Both the position numbers and the translations under genes were made by a program. Below the pieces are notes generated by a model. The model saw only the letters and a list, made by a program, of their open reading frames with translations, searched no databases and had not been told where the DNA came from. This document shows, piece after piece, positions 55,686 through 64,000 of a stretch of DNA of 64,000 nucleotides. Source of the DNA: Biomaibacter acetigenes (GTDB lineage: Bacteria; Bacillota; Thermosediminibacteria; Thermosediminibacterales; Tepidanaerobacteraceae); NCBI RefSeq assembly GCF_003691585.1, contig NZ_CP033169.1:1116001-1180000 (forward strand). Reading direction: 5' to 3'. The number at the start of each line of letters is the position of its first letter. The stretch's first letter is position 1.

Positions 55686-56779
55686 CTTGATACCTCCGGG
55701 TTATTACCATAAATATTTACCGTTTTGACTCCGGTACCGGGCTCATCGCTTAAATTGAACATGGCATTTTCCACGGTAGCGCCGCCTATTACCGGGTCTT
55801 GTTTCAAATACATGGCTGAATCCAGATCGGCCCTTGTTATATTCTTTACTCCGCAGGCCAGGTGTACAGCAGGAAGTATGCTGGCCCGGGTCTCCACCAT
55901 GCAACCTACCATGCATTCCATGCCGGCACTGGCTGCTATGTGGGCTATCTGTAATGCCTTAAAAATCCCTCCGCATTTGGGGAGTTTTATATTGATAAGG
56001 TCCACCGCCTCCTTTTTAATTAGCATCAGGGCATCTTGAAGGGTGTGGCATGCCTCGTCGGCCATGATGGGGACATCCACGCTTCTAGTCACTTTTGCAA
56101 GGCCGTCTATATCCCAGTAAGGCACCGGCTGTTCCACCAGCTCAATATCATACTCTTCTAGAGTCTTTATAATCCTGATGGCTTCCTTAGGTTTCCAACC
56201 CTGGTTGGCATCAAGACGTATTTTTACATCATTACCTATGGCCTGCCGAATTTTTTTTATGCGTTCGATATCCTTGCCCGGCTCTTCTCCGACCTTTACC
56301 TTGAGGGTTTTAAACCCCATATCTTTAAGTTCCATGGCTTCCCTGGCCATGATTTCCGGTTCATCTATTCCTAAGGTGTAGTCGGTTTCCAGAGTGTTTT
56401 TGTATCCACCCAGCAACTTGTACAAAGGCAATCCCGCTGATTTTGCCGTGAGGTCGTATAAAGCCATGTCTACCGCAGCCTTTGCGGCCGTGTTCTTTAC
56501 TATGATACCGTCCATTACAGCAGTTATTTTTTCTATATCGGTCGAATCTAATCCGACAATGGCCGGCGCCAGAACTTCATCAATTACATATTTTACAGAT
56601 GCGAGGGTATCTCCCGTCACCTTCACGGGGCCTGCGGTGCCGCCTATGCCGGTTAATCCATTTTCACCGTGGACATATACTATGATGTTCCTGGCCACCG
56701 AGGTTGTCCCATATGCTACCCTGAAAGGCTTTTTCATGGGGACTTCAATAGTTGCCGCTTCTATTTTCGTAATTTTCAA
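55682..56779 (-). CDS. Enolase-superfamily enzyme, probable dipeptide epimerase
   Basis: The start is set at TTG 56779 behind AGGGAGTG, giving 365 residues; upstream ATGs have no such site. The MLE/dipeptide epimerase pattern is present: MKKPFRVAYGTTS, catalytic KVKVG, metal ligands in RLDANQGW, ELVEQPV and MADEA, and the second Lys in NIKLPKCGG. Family members epimerise L-Ala-D/L-Glu from cell-wall peptides. Muconate cycloisomerase or N-succinylamino-acid racemase activity is an alternative. Confidence 0.85.
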   Translation of the reverse strand: MKITKIEAATIEVPMKKPFRVAYGTTSVARNIIVYVHGENGLTGIGGTAGPVKVTGDTLASVKYVIDEVLAPAIVGLDSTDIEKITAVMDGIIVKNTAAKAAVDMALYDLTAKSAGLPLYKLLGGYKNTLETDYTLGIDEPEIMAREAMELKDMGFKTLKVKVGEEPGKDIERIKKIRQAIGNDVKIRLDANQGWKPKEAIRIIKTLEEYDIELVEQPVPYWDIDGLAKVTRSVDVPIMADEACHTLQDALMLIKKEAVDLINIKLPKCGGIFKALQIAHIAASAGMECMVGCMVETRASILPAVHLACGVKNITRADLDSAMYLKQDPVIGGATVENAMFNLSDEPGTGVKTVNIYGNNPEVSR

Positions 56780-56917
56780 TATATCACTCCCTAAGTTGAT
56801 TGTACCCATAAATAATTCTACGGTTTTTCTGTCAATTCCTGCTTGGAAACAATAAGAAATCAAAAAAATAGATTTTGTCCAAAATATATATTATACTATT
56901 TGTAGAGGAGGAATTAT

Positions 56918-57688
56918 ATGAAGTTATGGGCTGATTTTCATACACATACCAGATACAGCCACGGAACCGGAACTATAAAGCAAAATGTGGAAGTAGCTAT
57001 AAAAAAGGGGCTTTCAGCCATAGGGATATCGGAACACGGCCCGGCCAATATCGGCATAGGCACCGACCTTGACGACTTTGCCAGGATGAGGGATGAAGTT
57101 GAATATTTAAAGGGAATTTACCAGGATATACGCATATTATTGGGCTGTGAGGCTAATATCATCAGCCTCGATGGCGACCTGGACATTCCCGAGAAAATAC
57201 TGGACCAACTGGATTATACCATGGTGGGCCTTCATCCCATGGTGTGGACTGAAAGCCTAAGGGATGGTTACCACCTGCTGGTGGAGAACATGCTACAGCG
57301 GCGCATGGATTCCCTGAAAGAAAAGGTTCTAAGGCAAAACACCCTTGCCCTGATAAGAGCCATAAAAAATCATAAGATAGCTGTCATCACCCATCCCGGA
57401 CTGCACCTGCCCATAGATACTGCTGCTCTTGCCCAGGCGGCGGTAAAATTAGGCACGGCACTGGAAATAAATGCTGGACACGGGTATATGACAGTAGAAT
57501 ATGTTAAAATAGCAAAAAAATATGGTGCCAGGTTCGCCATAGGCAGTGACGCCCACCGGCCGGCCGATGTAGGGAATTTGAGAAGGGGTATCGAGATAGC
57601 GAAAAAAGCCGGTCTGAATGAAAATGATATTATAAATGCTGTATGGATTCCCGAAATATCATCACTTCCCACGCCTCAAAGGGGGTAA
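56918..57688 (+). CDS. PHP-domain phosphatase, YcdX type, second copy
   Basis: A 256-residue protein from ATG 56918 behind GAGGAGG. Metal motifs: [45 protein letters not shown] and IGSDAHRP. It shares fold and motifs with the protein at 10624. It stands just before rapZ (4 bp between), so it is co-transcribed with that operon. Substrate unknown. Confidence 0.88.
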   Translation: MKLWADFHTHTRYSHGTGTIKQNVEVAIKKGLSAIGISEHGPANIGIGTDLDDFARMRDEVEYLKGIYQDIRILLGCEANIISLDGDLDIPEKILDQLDYTMVGLHPMVWTESLRDGYHLLVENMLQRRMDSLKEKVLRQNTLALIRAIKNHKIAVITHPGLHLPIDTAALAQAAVKLGTALEINAGHGYMTVEYVKIAKKYGARFAIGSDAHRPADVGNLRRGIEIAKKAGLNENDIINAVWIPEISSLPTPQRG

Positions 57689-57692
57689 AAAA

Positions 57693-58580
57693 ATGGAGGA
57701 TATAAAATTTGTCATCATAACAGGGCTTTCAGGTGCCGGCCGCACCCTGGCCCTGAGAGTATTTGAAGACCATGGTTATTTTTGCGTGGACAACCTGCCG
57801 CCCGCTTTGATACCTACCTTTGCCGAACTCTGCAGGGAAAGCAGAAAAAGAATAAATAAAATAGCCCTTGTCATAGATATAAGAGGTGGAGGTTTTTTCG
57901 ACAGTCTTTTTGAAAGTTTAAAAACCATGAGGGATACCGGGTATCCGTACAAAATTCTGTTTCTAGAAGCATCCGACGAGGTCTTAATCAAGAGATTTAA
58001 AGAAAGCCGCCGCCGCCACCCGCTAGCTCCGGAAGGCCGCATTGTTGAAGGCATAATTTCGGAACGCAAAAAGATGGCTAAGTTAAAAGAAGAAGCAGAT
58101 TGTATAATTGATACCTCCTACAAAACTCCGGCACAATTGAAGGAGGCGATAGTCAGAAATTTTATAGAACCCAAAAGAGAAGAACCGCTTCTGATAAATG
58201 TAGTATCCTTCGGCTTCAAACAGGGCATACCCCTTGATGCGGACCTGGTTTTTGATGTGAGGTTCATACCCAATCCCTTTTATGTGGATGAACTCCGTCC
58301 GCTTTCGGGTGAAGACCCGGAAGTGAGAGATTATGTGATGAAATGGCCGGAAAGCAAGCAGTTTCTTGAAAAATTGCACGACATGGTAGAGTTCCTTATT
58401 CCATATTATATTAAAGAGGGCAAATCTCAACTGGTGATAGCTATAGGCTGCACGGGCGGAAGACACAGGTCTATTGCCATTGCCAACGAACTTTCGGCGC
58501 AACTTAAAGCTGCCCATCATAAAGTAATAGTAGACCATAGAGATGTTAACAAAGATCGGAGTGAAGCAAGTGAATCCTAG
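57693..58580 (+). CDS. rapZ: RNase adapter / nucleotide-binding protein RapZ (YvcJ)
   Basis: A 295-residue protein; ATG 57693 has AAAGGGGG before it. Walker A reads [11 protein letters not shown], with Arg where most members have Lys; then [31 protein letters not shown] and the C-terminal [21 protein letters not shown] and GCTGGRHRS. In E. coli RapZ guides RNase E to the GlmZ sRNA; in Firmicutes YvcJ binds GTP. It is in the conserved rapZ-yvcK-whiA-HPr order. Confidence 0.93.
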   Translation: MEDIKFVIITGLSGAGRTLALRVFEDHGYFCVDNLPPALIPTFAELCRESRKRINKIALVIDIRGGGFFDSLFESLKTMRDTGYPYKILFLEASDEVLIKRFKESRRRHPLAPEGRIVEGIISERKKMAKLKEEADCIIDTSYKTPAQLKEAIVRNFIEPKREEPLLINVVSFGFKQGIPLDADLVFDVRFIPNPFYVDELRPLSGEDPEVRDYVMKWPESKQFLEKLHDMVEFLIPYYIKEGKSQLVIAIGCTGGRHRSIAIANELSAQLKAAHHKVIVDHRDVNKDRSEASES

Positions 58581-59511
58581 AATTGTATGTATTGGAGGAG
58601 GTACGGGTCTTCCAAATCTTCTGAGGGGTCTCAAAAAATACACCGACAACATAACCGCCATTGTAACCGTAGCCGATGACGGTGGAAGTTCGGGGATAAT
58701 CCGGGATGAATTAAAGATTCCTCCTCCGGGCGATATAAGAAACTGCCTGCTGGCATTGGCCGATACAGAGCCCCTGATGGAAAATCTATTTCAATACAGG
58801 TTTACCTCAGGCTCTTTTAAAGGGCACAGTTTTGGGAATATATTTCTGGCTGCCATGACGGAAATGCTGGGGGATTTTGAGCTGGCCATAAAGGAATCCA
58901 GCAAGGTGCTTGCGGTCAGGGGAAGGGTATTACCTTCAACCCTGGATGACGTTATTCTTGAAGCCGAATACCATGATGGAAGTACCGTCTGCGGGGAATC
59001 CAACATTCCCCAGCCCAGGCGTGAAATAAAACGCATCCGCATAAAACCGGAAAATGCGAGGCCTCTGGAAGAAGCCCTGGAAGCGGTGGAAAAAGCCGAT
59101 GCTATCATATTGGGTCCCGGAAGCCTGTATACCAGCGTGATTCCCAATTTGCTCGTAAAAGACATGGCAAAAAGTATTTCAGGTTCCCGTGCAAAAAAAA
59201 TATATGTGGTAAATGTTATGACACAGCCGGGAGAAACCACCGGTTACACCGCTTATGACCATATCCGGGCGATCATAGAACACTCCTGCCATGACCTTTT
59301 AGAATACGTAGTTATCAATTCCGGAAAAGTACCTGAGGAATTACTGGAGAGATACCGGGCTGATGGAGCTGTGCCTGTAATTTGTGATAGTGAAAAAATC
59401 AAAAAAATAGGTTATAATGTTGTAGAAGCAGATATTTTAAATTATACCGATGTGGTCCGCCATAGCCCTGAGAAACTGGCAAGAGTGATTATGAAAATAA
59501 TTAAAAGATAA
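58570..59511 (+). CDS. yvcK: YvcK/CofD-like gluconeogenesis factor
   Basis: The start is GTG 58570 with GGAGTGAAG upstream, overlapping rapZ by 11 bp and giving 313 residues. [47 protein letters not shown] and [17 protein letters not shown] are hallmarks. YvcK binds UDP-sugars and is needed for growth on gluconeogenic carbon and for cell shape. Confidence 0.94.
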   Translation: MNPRIVCIGGGTGLPNLLRGLKKYTDNITAIVTVADDGGSSGIIRDELKIPPPGDIRNCLLALADTEPLMENLFQYRFTSGSFKGHSFGNIFLAAMTEMLGDFELAIKESSKVLAVRGRVLPSTLDDVILEAEYHDGSTVCGESNIPQPRREIKRIRIKPENARPLEEALEAVEKADAIILGPGSLYTSVIPNLLVKDMAKSISGSRAKKIYVVNVMTQPGETTGYTAYDHIRAIIEHSCHDLLEYVVINSGKVPEELLERYRADGAVPVICDSEKIKKIGYNVVEADILNYTDVVRHSPEKLARVIMKIIKR

Positions 59512-59613
59512 AGGAAAGATATATTACAACTTAAGCAAATATATTTTTTCTTTATAGAAGGTATTTTAATTTTTTTGTAGAATAAACAATTTATATTTAA
59601 GGCAGGTGGCATT

Positions 59614-60837
59614 ATGTCCTTTTCGTATGAGGTGAAGGAAGAACTCGCCCGGGTTGTTTCGGACACATGCTGCCAGAAAGCCGAACTGGCATCCCTTATT
59701 CGCATGGCAGGAAGCATAAAGATAACGGGCGGTCTGGGCAAAGCGGTGCTTCAAATTCAAACGGAACATGCCTCTACTGCCAGGAAAGCATTTAAACTGC
59801 TCAAAAAACATGTGAAATCTCCTGTAGAGATTGTCATCAGAAAGAACAATTTTTTAAAAAACCACAGCATGTATATAATATCCGTAAACCTGCAGGAAGC
59901 CCGAGCTTTGCTTAAAGAACTGGGTATATTGAGCAACAATGAAAAGACAATTGGTTTCAGAGACTCAATAAATCCATCCATTGTCAAAAAACGCTGCTGC
60001 AAACGGGCATATCTCAGGGGGGCTTTCCTGGGAAGCGGGTCAATTAGCGACCCTAAGGGACCATACCATATGGAATATGTTACCACAGGCAAAAGGCAGG
60101 CCAATGCGCTTTCCAGGCTTATCAACAGCTTCGGATTAAATTCCAGGGTGATGGAAAGAAAGAGCAGCCACATGGTATATTTGAAGGATGGCAACAATAT
60201 CGCGGATTTACTTGGAATAATGGGAGCCCATAACAGCCTGCTCAAATTTGAAGAAATAAGAGTAATAAAGGAAATGAGGAACAGTGTAAACCGCATGGTA
60301 AATTGTGAAACCGCGAATTTAAATAAAACCATAGACGCCGCCGTGCGGCAAATTGAATGCATAAATTTTTTAAAGCAGCATAATCTTTTTGATGATTTAC
60401 CTTCAAATCTAAAACAGGTAGCGGAACTAAGGCTAGAATATCCGGACCTGAGCCTCAAAGAACTGGGTCAGATGATGAATCCTGTTTTAGGCAAGTCCGG
60501 TATCAGCTATAGATTGAAAAAAATAGAAAATATTGTGGAGAATTTACAGTCAATGAAAGGGGAAAAAATCATGTTTGAAAAAAATGTTGTAGTCAAAAAC
60601 AAAACAGGTTTACATGCAAGGCCTGCGGCTTTATTTGTACAAACCGCCAACAAATTTAAATCCGATATATTTATTGAGAAAGAGGGGAAAAAGGTAAATG
60701 CCAAAAGCATAATGGGTGTCATGTCTCTTGCCGTGAGCCAGGGTACCAAGATCACCCTTTCGGCCCAGGGAGACGATGAAAAAGAAGCTGTGGAAAAACT
60801 TGTTGAACTCATAGAAAGCAAATTCGGAGAAGAATAA
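59614..60837 (+). CDS. whiA: Sporulation/division regulator WhiA, read in frame into HPr
   Basis: ATG 59614 follows GGCAGGTGG. Residues 1-315 are WhiA: N-terminal LAGLIDADG-like domain (FSYEVKEELARV, CCKRAYLRGAFLGSGSI) and C-terminal HTH (DLSLKELGQMMNPVLGKSGISYRLKKIE). No stop follows; the frame goes on through SMKGEKI into the HPr sequence at 60571, giving 407 codons. WhiA normally ends about here, so either the stop has been lost (TCA at 60550-60552 is one change from TGA or TAA) or an indel is present. WhiA controls division genes such as ftsZ. Confidence 0.88.
   Translation: MSFSYEVKEELARVVSDTCCQKAELASLIRMAGSIKITGGLGKAVLQIQTEHASTARKAFKLLKKHVKSPVEIVIRKNNFLKNHSMYIISVNLQEARALLKELGILSNNEKTIGFRDSINPSIVKKRCCKRAYLRGAFLGSGSISDPKGPYHMEYVTTGKRQANALSRLINSFGLNSRVMERKSSHMVYLKDGNNIADLLGIMGAHNSLLKFEEIRVIKEMRNSVNRMVNCETANLNKTIDAAVRQIECINFLKQHNLFDDLPSNLKQVAELRLEYPDLSLKELGQMMNPVLGKSGISYRLKKIENIVENLQSMKGEKIMFEKNVVVKNKTGLHARPAALFVQTANKFKSDIFIEKEGKKVNAKSIMGVMSLAVSQGTKITLSAQGDDEKEAVEKLVELIESKFGEE
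60571..60837 (+). CDS. ptsH: Phosphocarrier protein HPr
   Basis: An 88-residue HPr with its own start: ATG 60571 and AAAGGGG eight bases before. It has the EI-phosphorylated His15 in KTGLHARPA and the HprK target Ser46 in AKSIMGVMS, so it is HPr rather than Crh, which lacks His15. It carries phosphate in the PTS and, when Ser-phosphorylated, acts with CcpA. In Bacillus this position after whiA is taken by crh. It is also in frame with whiA. Confidence 0.9.
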   Translation: MFEKNVVVKNKTGLHARPAALFVQTANKFKSDIFIEKEGKKVNAKSIMGVMSLAVSQGTKITLSAQGDDEKEAVEKLVELIESKFGEE

Positions 60838-60843
60838 TTTGAA

Positions 60844-60866
60844 GGCTACCGTGACGGTAGCTTTTA
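60844..60866 (+). terminator. Terminator after ptsH
   Basis: GGCTACC and GGTAGC pair around a short loop, then CTTTTAAATT. It is 7 bp after the ptsH stop. Confidence 0.7.
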
Positions 60867-60883
60867 AATTAGATAATAGGTTA

Positions 60884-60939
60884 GGGGACACACCTCCTTT
60901 TCTGGGGTATTAACCTGGGGTAGTCGGAGGAGTGTTCCC
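60884..60939. repeat. Inverted repeat before the ytoI-like gene
   Basis: GGGGACACACCTCC (60884-60897) and GGAGGAGTGTTCCC (60926-60939) pair at 12 of 14 positions around a 28-base middle that contains GGGGTATTAACC. It may be a small mobile-element remnant or an attenuator of the next gene. Confidence 0.5.
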
Positions 60940-60958
60940 AATGTAGGCGGAGGAAATC

Positions 60959-62257
60959 ATGACAAAGCATGAGCAGATAATCAATTATATAAAAAACTTA
61001 AAAGTTGGCTCCAGGATTTCGGTAAGGCAGCTGGCTCAGGAACTCGAGGTTAGCGAAGGTACCGCTTACAGGGCTATAAAAGATGCTCAACTGGAAGGCT
61101 TTGTGTGTACCTTGCCCCGTATAGGGACCGTGCGTATAGAAAAGAAAACCGATGAAGCTATTGAGAAGCTTTCTTTTGCAGAAGTCGTGAATATTGTGGA
61201 GGGTAGCATACTGGGTGGAAAAACCGGACTTCATAAACCTCTCAACAAGTTTTTAATAGGCGCCATGGAAGTCAAAGAGATGGCGCAGTATATTGAGCCG
61301 GAAAGCCTGCTGATTGTGGGCAACCGGAAGGATGCCCAGATACTGGCCCTTAAGATGGGGGCCGCAGTCCTGGTAACCGGAGGGTTCGATGTGGATGAGG
61401 AAGTGGTCAAACTGGCGGACAGTGTAAACATGCCGCTGATTTCTTCATCTTATGACACCTTTACCGTGGCTACTTTTATAAACAGGGCCCTTTACAAACT
61501 TCTGGTGAGAAAAGATGTAATAAGGGTAAAAGATGCCATGGTAAAAGACCCGGACTATCTTGACATGAATGCCACTGTGGGTGACTGGCGCAGGCTTCTC
61601 AAGATAACCCATCACAGTAAGTTTCCGGTAGTGGATGGTGATAAAAAAGTGGTAGGAATTGCCACCACCAATGATATAGCGGGCTTGAAAGATGACATTC
61701 CCATAAAGGATGTCATGAGTAAAAATCCCATAGTGGTGGGTCAGGATACACCCGTGGCCCATGCTGCCCATCTCATGGTGTGGGAAGGGATTGAGCTTAT
61801 TCCTGTGGTGGAGGATAAAAAACTCATAGGCGTCATTACCCGCCAGGATGCCATAAGGGCGCTGCAGAACTTGAGTTTTCAGCCGCAGATAGGGGAAACC
61901 ATAGATGGAATAGTAATGAGCCGGTTTTCGCTGTCAAAGACCGAAAACGGGATAAGGATGCGGGGCAAGACGGGACCTATAATGTTAAATCCTTATGGCG
62001 TGGCCAGCTGCGGAGCTTTGATGACAGTCATGGCCAATGCGGGGTTTGAAGCCTTCAGAAGCCAGAAGCGGCTGGAAACGGTGCCCGATAGTTTTACGGT
62101 ATATTTTTCAAAACCCGTAGAACTGGAAGAAGAGATAGAAGTGACAGCGGATATAATAGACATGGGTAGAAAATCCGGCAAGGCTGAGGTAAATGTATAC
62201 CATAGGGGCAAACTGGTGGCAAAATCTCTAGTTTCCGTGAAGGTTATCGACAGGTAG
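60959..62257 (+). CDS. YtoI-like protein: HTH, DRTGG, CBS pair and hotdog domains
   Basis: A 432-residue protein from ATG 60959 behind GGAGG. Order: winged helix (RISVRQLAQELEVSEGTAYRAIKDAQ), DRTGG domain (about residues 75-180), CBS pair (KDAMVKDPDYLDM to VIGVITRQDAIRAL) and a C-terminal hotdog thioesterase-like fold (EIEVTADIIDMGRKSGKAEV). The set is that of Bacillus YtoI. It probably senses an adenine nucleotide or acyl-CoA and regulates genes; targets unknown. Confidence 0.9.
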   Translation: MTKHEQIINYIKNLKVGSRISVRQLAQELEVSEGTAYRAIKDAQLEGFVCTLPRIGTVRIEKKTDEAIEKLSFAEVVNIVEGSILGGKTGLHKPLNKFLIGAMEVKEMAQYIEPESLLIVGNRKDAQILALKMGAAVLVTGGFDVDEEVVKLADSVNMPLISSSYDTFTVATFINRALYKLLVRKDVIRVKDAMVKDPDYLDMNATVGDWRRLLKITHHSKFPVVDGDKKVVGIATTNDIAGLKDDIPIKDVMSKNPIVVGQDTPVAHAAHLMVWEGIELIPVVEDKKLIGVITRQDAIRALQNLSFQPQIGETIDGIVMSRFSLSKTENGIRMRGKTGPIMLNPYGVASCGALMTVMANAGFEAFRSQKRLETVPDSFTVYFSKPVELEEEIEVTADIIDMGRKSGKAEVNVYHRGKLVAKSLVSVKVIDR

Positions 62258-62267
62258 GTGGTTATAA

Positions 62268-64000
62268 ATGGCCGATTTTGTTCATCTACATGTTCATACA
62301 AATTACAGCCTGCTCGATGGCGCATGTAAAATAGAAAGATTAGCAAAACGCCTGGCGGAAATTGGTGCCAGGAGCGCTGCCATTACTGATCACGGTGTGA
62401 TGTACGGAGTTGTGGATTTTTATAAGGTCATGAAATCCCATGGTATAAAGCCGATAATTGGCTGTGAGGTATATATGGCAAAACGTACCATGACCGACAC
62501 TCAGGCCGGAATAGATGACGACCAGTATCACCTTGTGCTGCTGGCCAGGGATAGTGAAGGCTATAGAAATTTGATGAAGCTTGTTTCTCTGGGGTTCATC
62601 CAGGGCTTTTATTATAAACCCAGGGTGGACATGCATGTGCTCAGGCAGTACAGCGAGGGATTGATAGCGCTGAGCGCCTGCCTGGCCGGAGAGATTCCAA
62701 CCCTTCTTTTAAACGGAGAATATAAAAAAGCCCGGGAGAAAGCACTGGAATACCAGGAAATCTTTGGTGAAAATAATTTTTACCTGGAAATACAGGACCA
62801 TGGCATACTGGACCAGAAAAAAGTAAACAGCGATTTAGTAACACTCAGCAGGGAAACGGGTATTCCCCTTGTGGCCACCAACGATGTCCACTACATTTTA
62901 AAAGAGGATGCGCCGGTGCATGATGCCCTGTTGTGCATCCAGACCGGCAAGACTCTGGAAGACGAAACAAGACTTAAATTTCCCACCGATGAGTTTTACC
63001 TGAAATCATCAGAGGAAATGCAAGATTTGTTTTCATACATACCTGAGGCTGTGGAAAATACCTGTAAAATCGCTGAAATGTGCAATGTGGAACTGGACTT
63101 TAATACCATGCACCTGCCAGCATACCGGGTGCCCGAAGGTTATACCCAGGATGAATATCTTGAAAAATTATGCTATGAAGGCCTGGCGGAGCGTTATACG
63201 GATATTACTCCGGAAATCAAGCAGAGGCTGGAATACGAATTGGATGTAATCAAAAAGATGGGATATTCCAGTTACTTCCTTATTGTATGGGATTTCATAA
63301 ACTTTGCCCGGAAAAATCAAATCATGGTGGGGCCGGGCAGGGGGTCCGCCGCGGGAAGCCTTGTGGCGTACTGCCTTCACATTACCAACATAGACCCGCT
63401 GAAATATAACCTTCTGTTTGAACGTTTTTTAAACCCCGAGAGAGTTACCATGCCCGATATCGATGTGGATTTTTGCTACGAAAGGCGGCAGGAAGTAATC
63501 GATTATGTGGTAAAAAAATACGGCAAGGATAAAGTGGCACAAATCGTAACCTTCGGGACCATGGCCGCCCGGGCAGCTATACGGGACGTGGGCAGGGTCC
63601 TGGGGTACCCCTACGGAGAAGTGGATGCCATAGCCAAGATGGTTCCCGTGGAGCTCGGGATAACCATCGACAATGCTCTGGCATTGAACCCAGAGCTTAA
63701 AAAACTTTATGATGAAAAAGACAGGGTCCGAAAACTTCTGGACCATAGCAAGAGCGTTGGAAGGCTTCCCCAGACACGCATCCACCCACGCCGCAGGTGT
63801 GGTTATATCAAAAGACCCCCTGGTGGAACATGTGCCGCTGCACAAAATGGGTGATTCAAATGTTGCCACCCAGTATACCATGACCACCCTGGAAGAATTG
63901 GGCCTTTTAAAAATGGATTTTCTGGGGCTGAGGACCCTCACGGTTATAAGAGATGCCCTCAATATTATCCGCCACACCCGCCATATGGAGATAGACCTTG
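62268..64000 (+). CDS. dnaE: DNA polymerase III alpha subunit DnaE, 5' part, one frameshift, runs off window
   Basis: ATG 62268 opens FVHLHVHTNYSLLDGAC, the PHP domain; ITDHGVMYG, GCEVYMA, then the catalytic palm GPGRGSAAGSLVAYCLHIT and MPDIDVDF with its Asp triad follow. The first frame stops at 63854, but at about 63751 a one-base change shifts the true reading to ALEGFPRHASTHAAGVVIS and KMDFLGLRTLTVI, which stays open to 64000. The gene is essential, so this is almost surely a sequence error. DnaE is the replicative polymerase (or the lagging-strand partner of PolC). Confidence 0.92.

Overview
The window is a chromosomal segment of an anaerobic, low-to-medium GC Bacillota. The gene set (hprK, rapZ-yvcK-whiA-ptsH, ytoI-like gene, GerW-like gene, an M-box in front of mgtE, LytTR regulator, agr genes) and strong AGGAGG ribosome sites fit Clostridia; the Thermoanaerobacterales/Thermosediminibacterales are a guess from protein style only. 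No rRNA or tRNA gene was seen.

Layout. 0-6 kb: a sugar-type alcohol dehydrogenase and class II aldolase on the minus strand, then an MFS exporter, an M29 aminopeptidase and a large membrane protein. 5.8-10.6 kb: csaA remnant, DUF3006 gene, MBL-fold lipoprotein, yhaM, DUF1540 gene, hprK and the bifunctional PGI/PMI gene; here nearly every longer gene is split by single-base indels. 10.6-18 kb: PHP phosphatase, D-amino-acid transaminase, a solute-binding lipoprotein, a GerW-like protein, murB, a hydantoinase-like protein and an HDAC-like hydrolase. 18.1-35.6 kb: a long L-rhamnose uptake and breakdown cluster with two DeoR regulators, an ABC importer with two double-ATPase subunits, mutarotase, isomerase, kinase, aldolase, three dehydrogenases and a PHP protein. 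35.8-39.5 kb: nadE, a Cof-type HAD phosphatase and an SDH-type membrane protease.

39.6-48.7 kb is the accessory and most interesting part. It holds a decayed agr quorum-sensing locus: a Ser-type agrD, a gutted agrC, and an agrA lacking its N-terminus and fused to the agrC tail. It also holds a type I toxin-antitoxin module of the TxpA/BsrG kind with an apparent ATA start codon, an ABC transporter whose FtsX permease carries an M28-like ectodomain (broken by a TAG and a frameshift), a second Cys-type agrD, and a pair of related coiled-coil proteins, one very rich in glutamine. The two agrD genes are each preceded by the same ~60-70 bp sequence, so the island is bounded by direct repeats.

48.7-64 kb: M-box riboswitch with tandem mgtE genes; RlmI-like methyltransferase; WYL regulator; ykuS; ylbF-like gene; HAD; dipeptide-epimerase-like enzyme; then PHP phosphatase, rapZ, yvcK, whiA (read in frame into ptsH), a ytoI-like CBS regulator and the start of dnaE, which is frameshifted near its visible end.

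Two kinds of damage should be kept apart. Single-base indels in genes expected to be important (dnaE, hprK, yhaM, PGI/PMI) look most like sequence or assembly error. Internal deletions and in-frame stops (csaA, agrC/agrA, the permease) look like real decay. Calls rest on reading the sequence and on family knowledge; no database search was possible.
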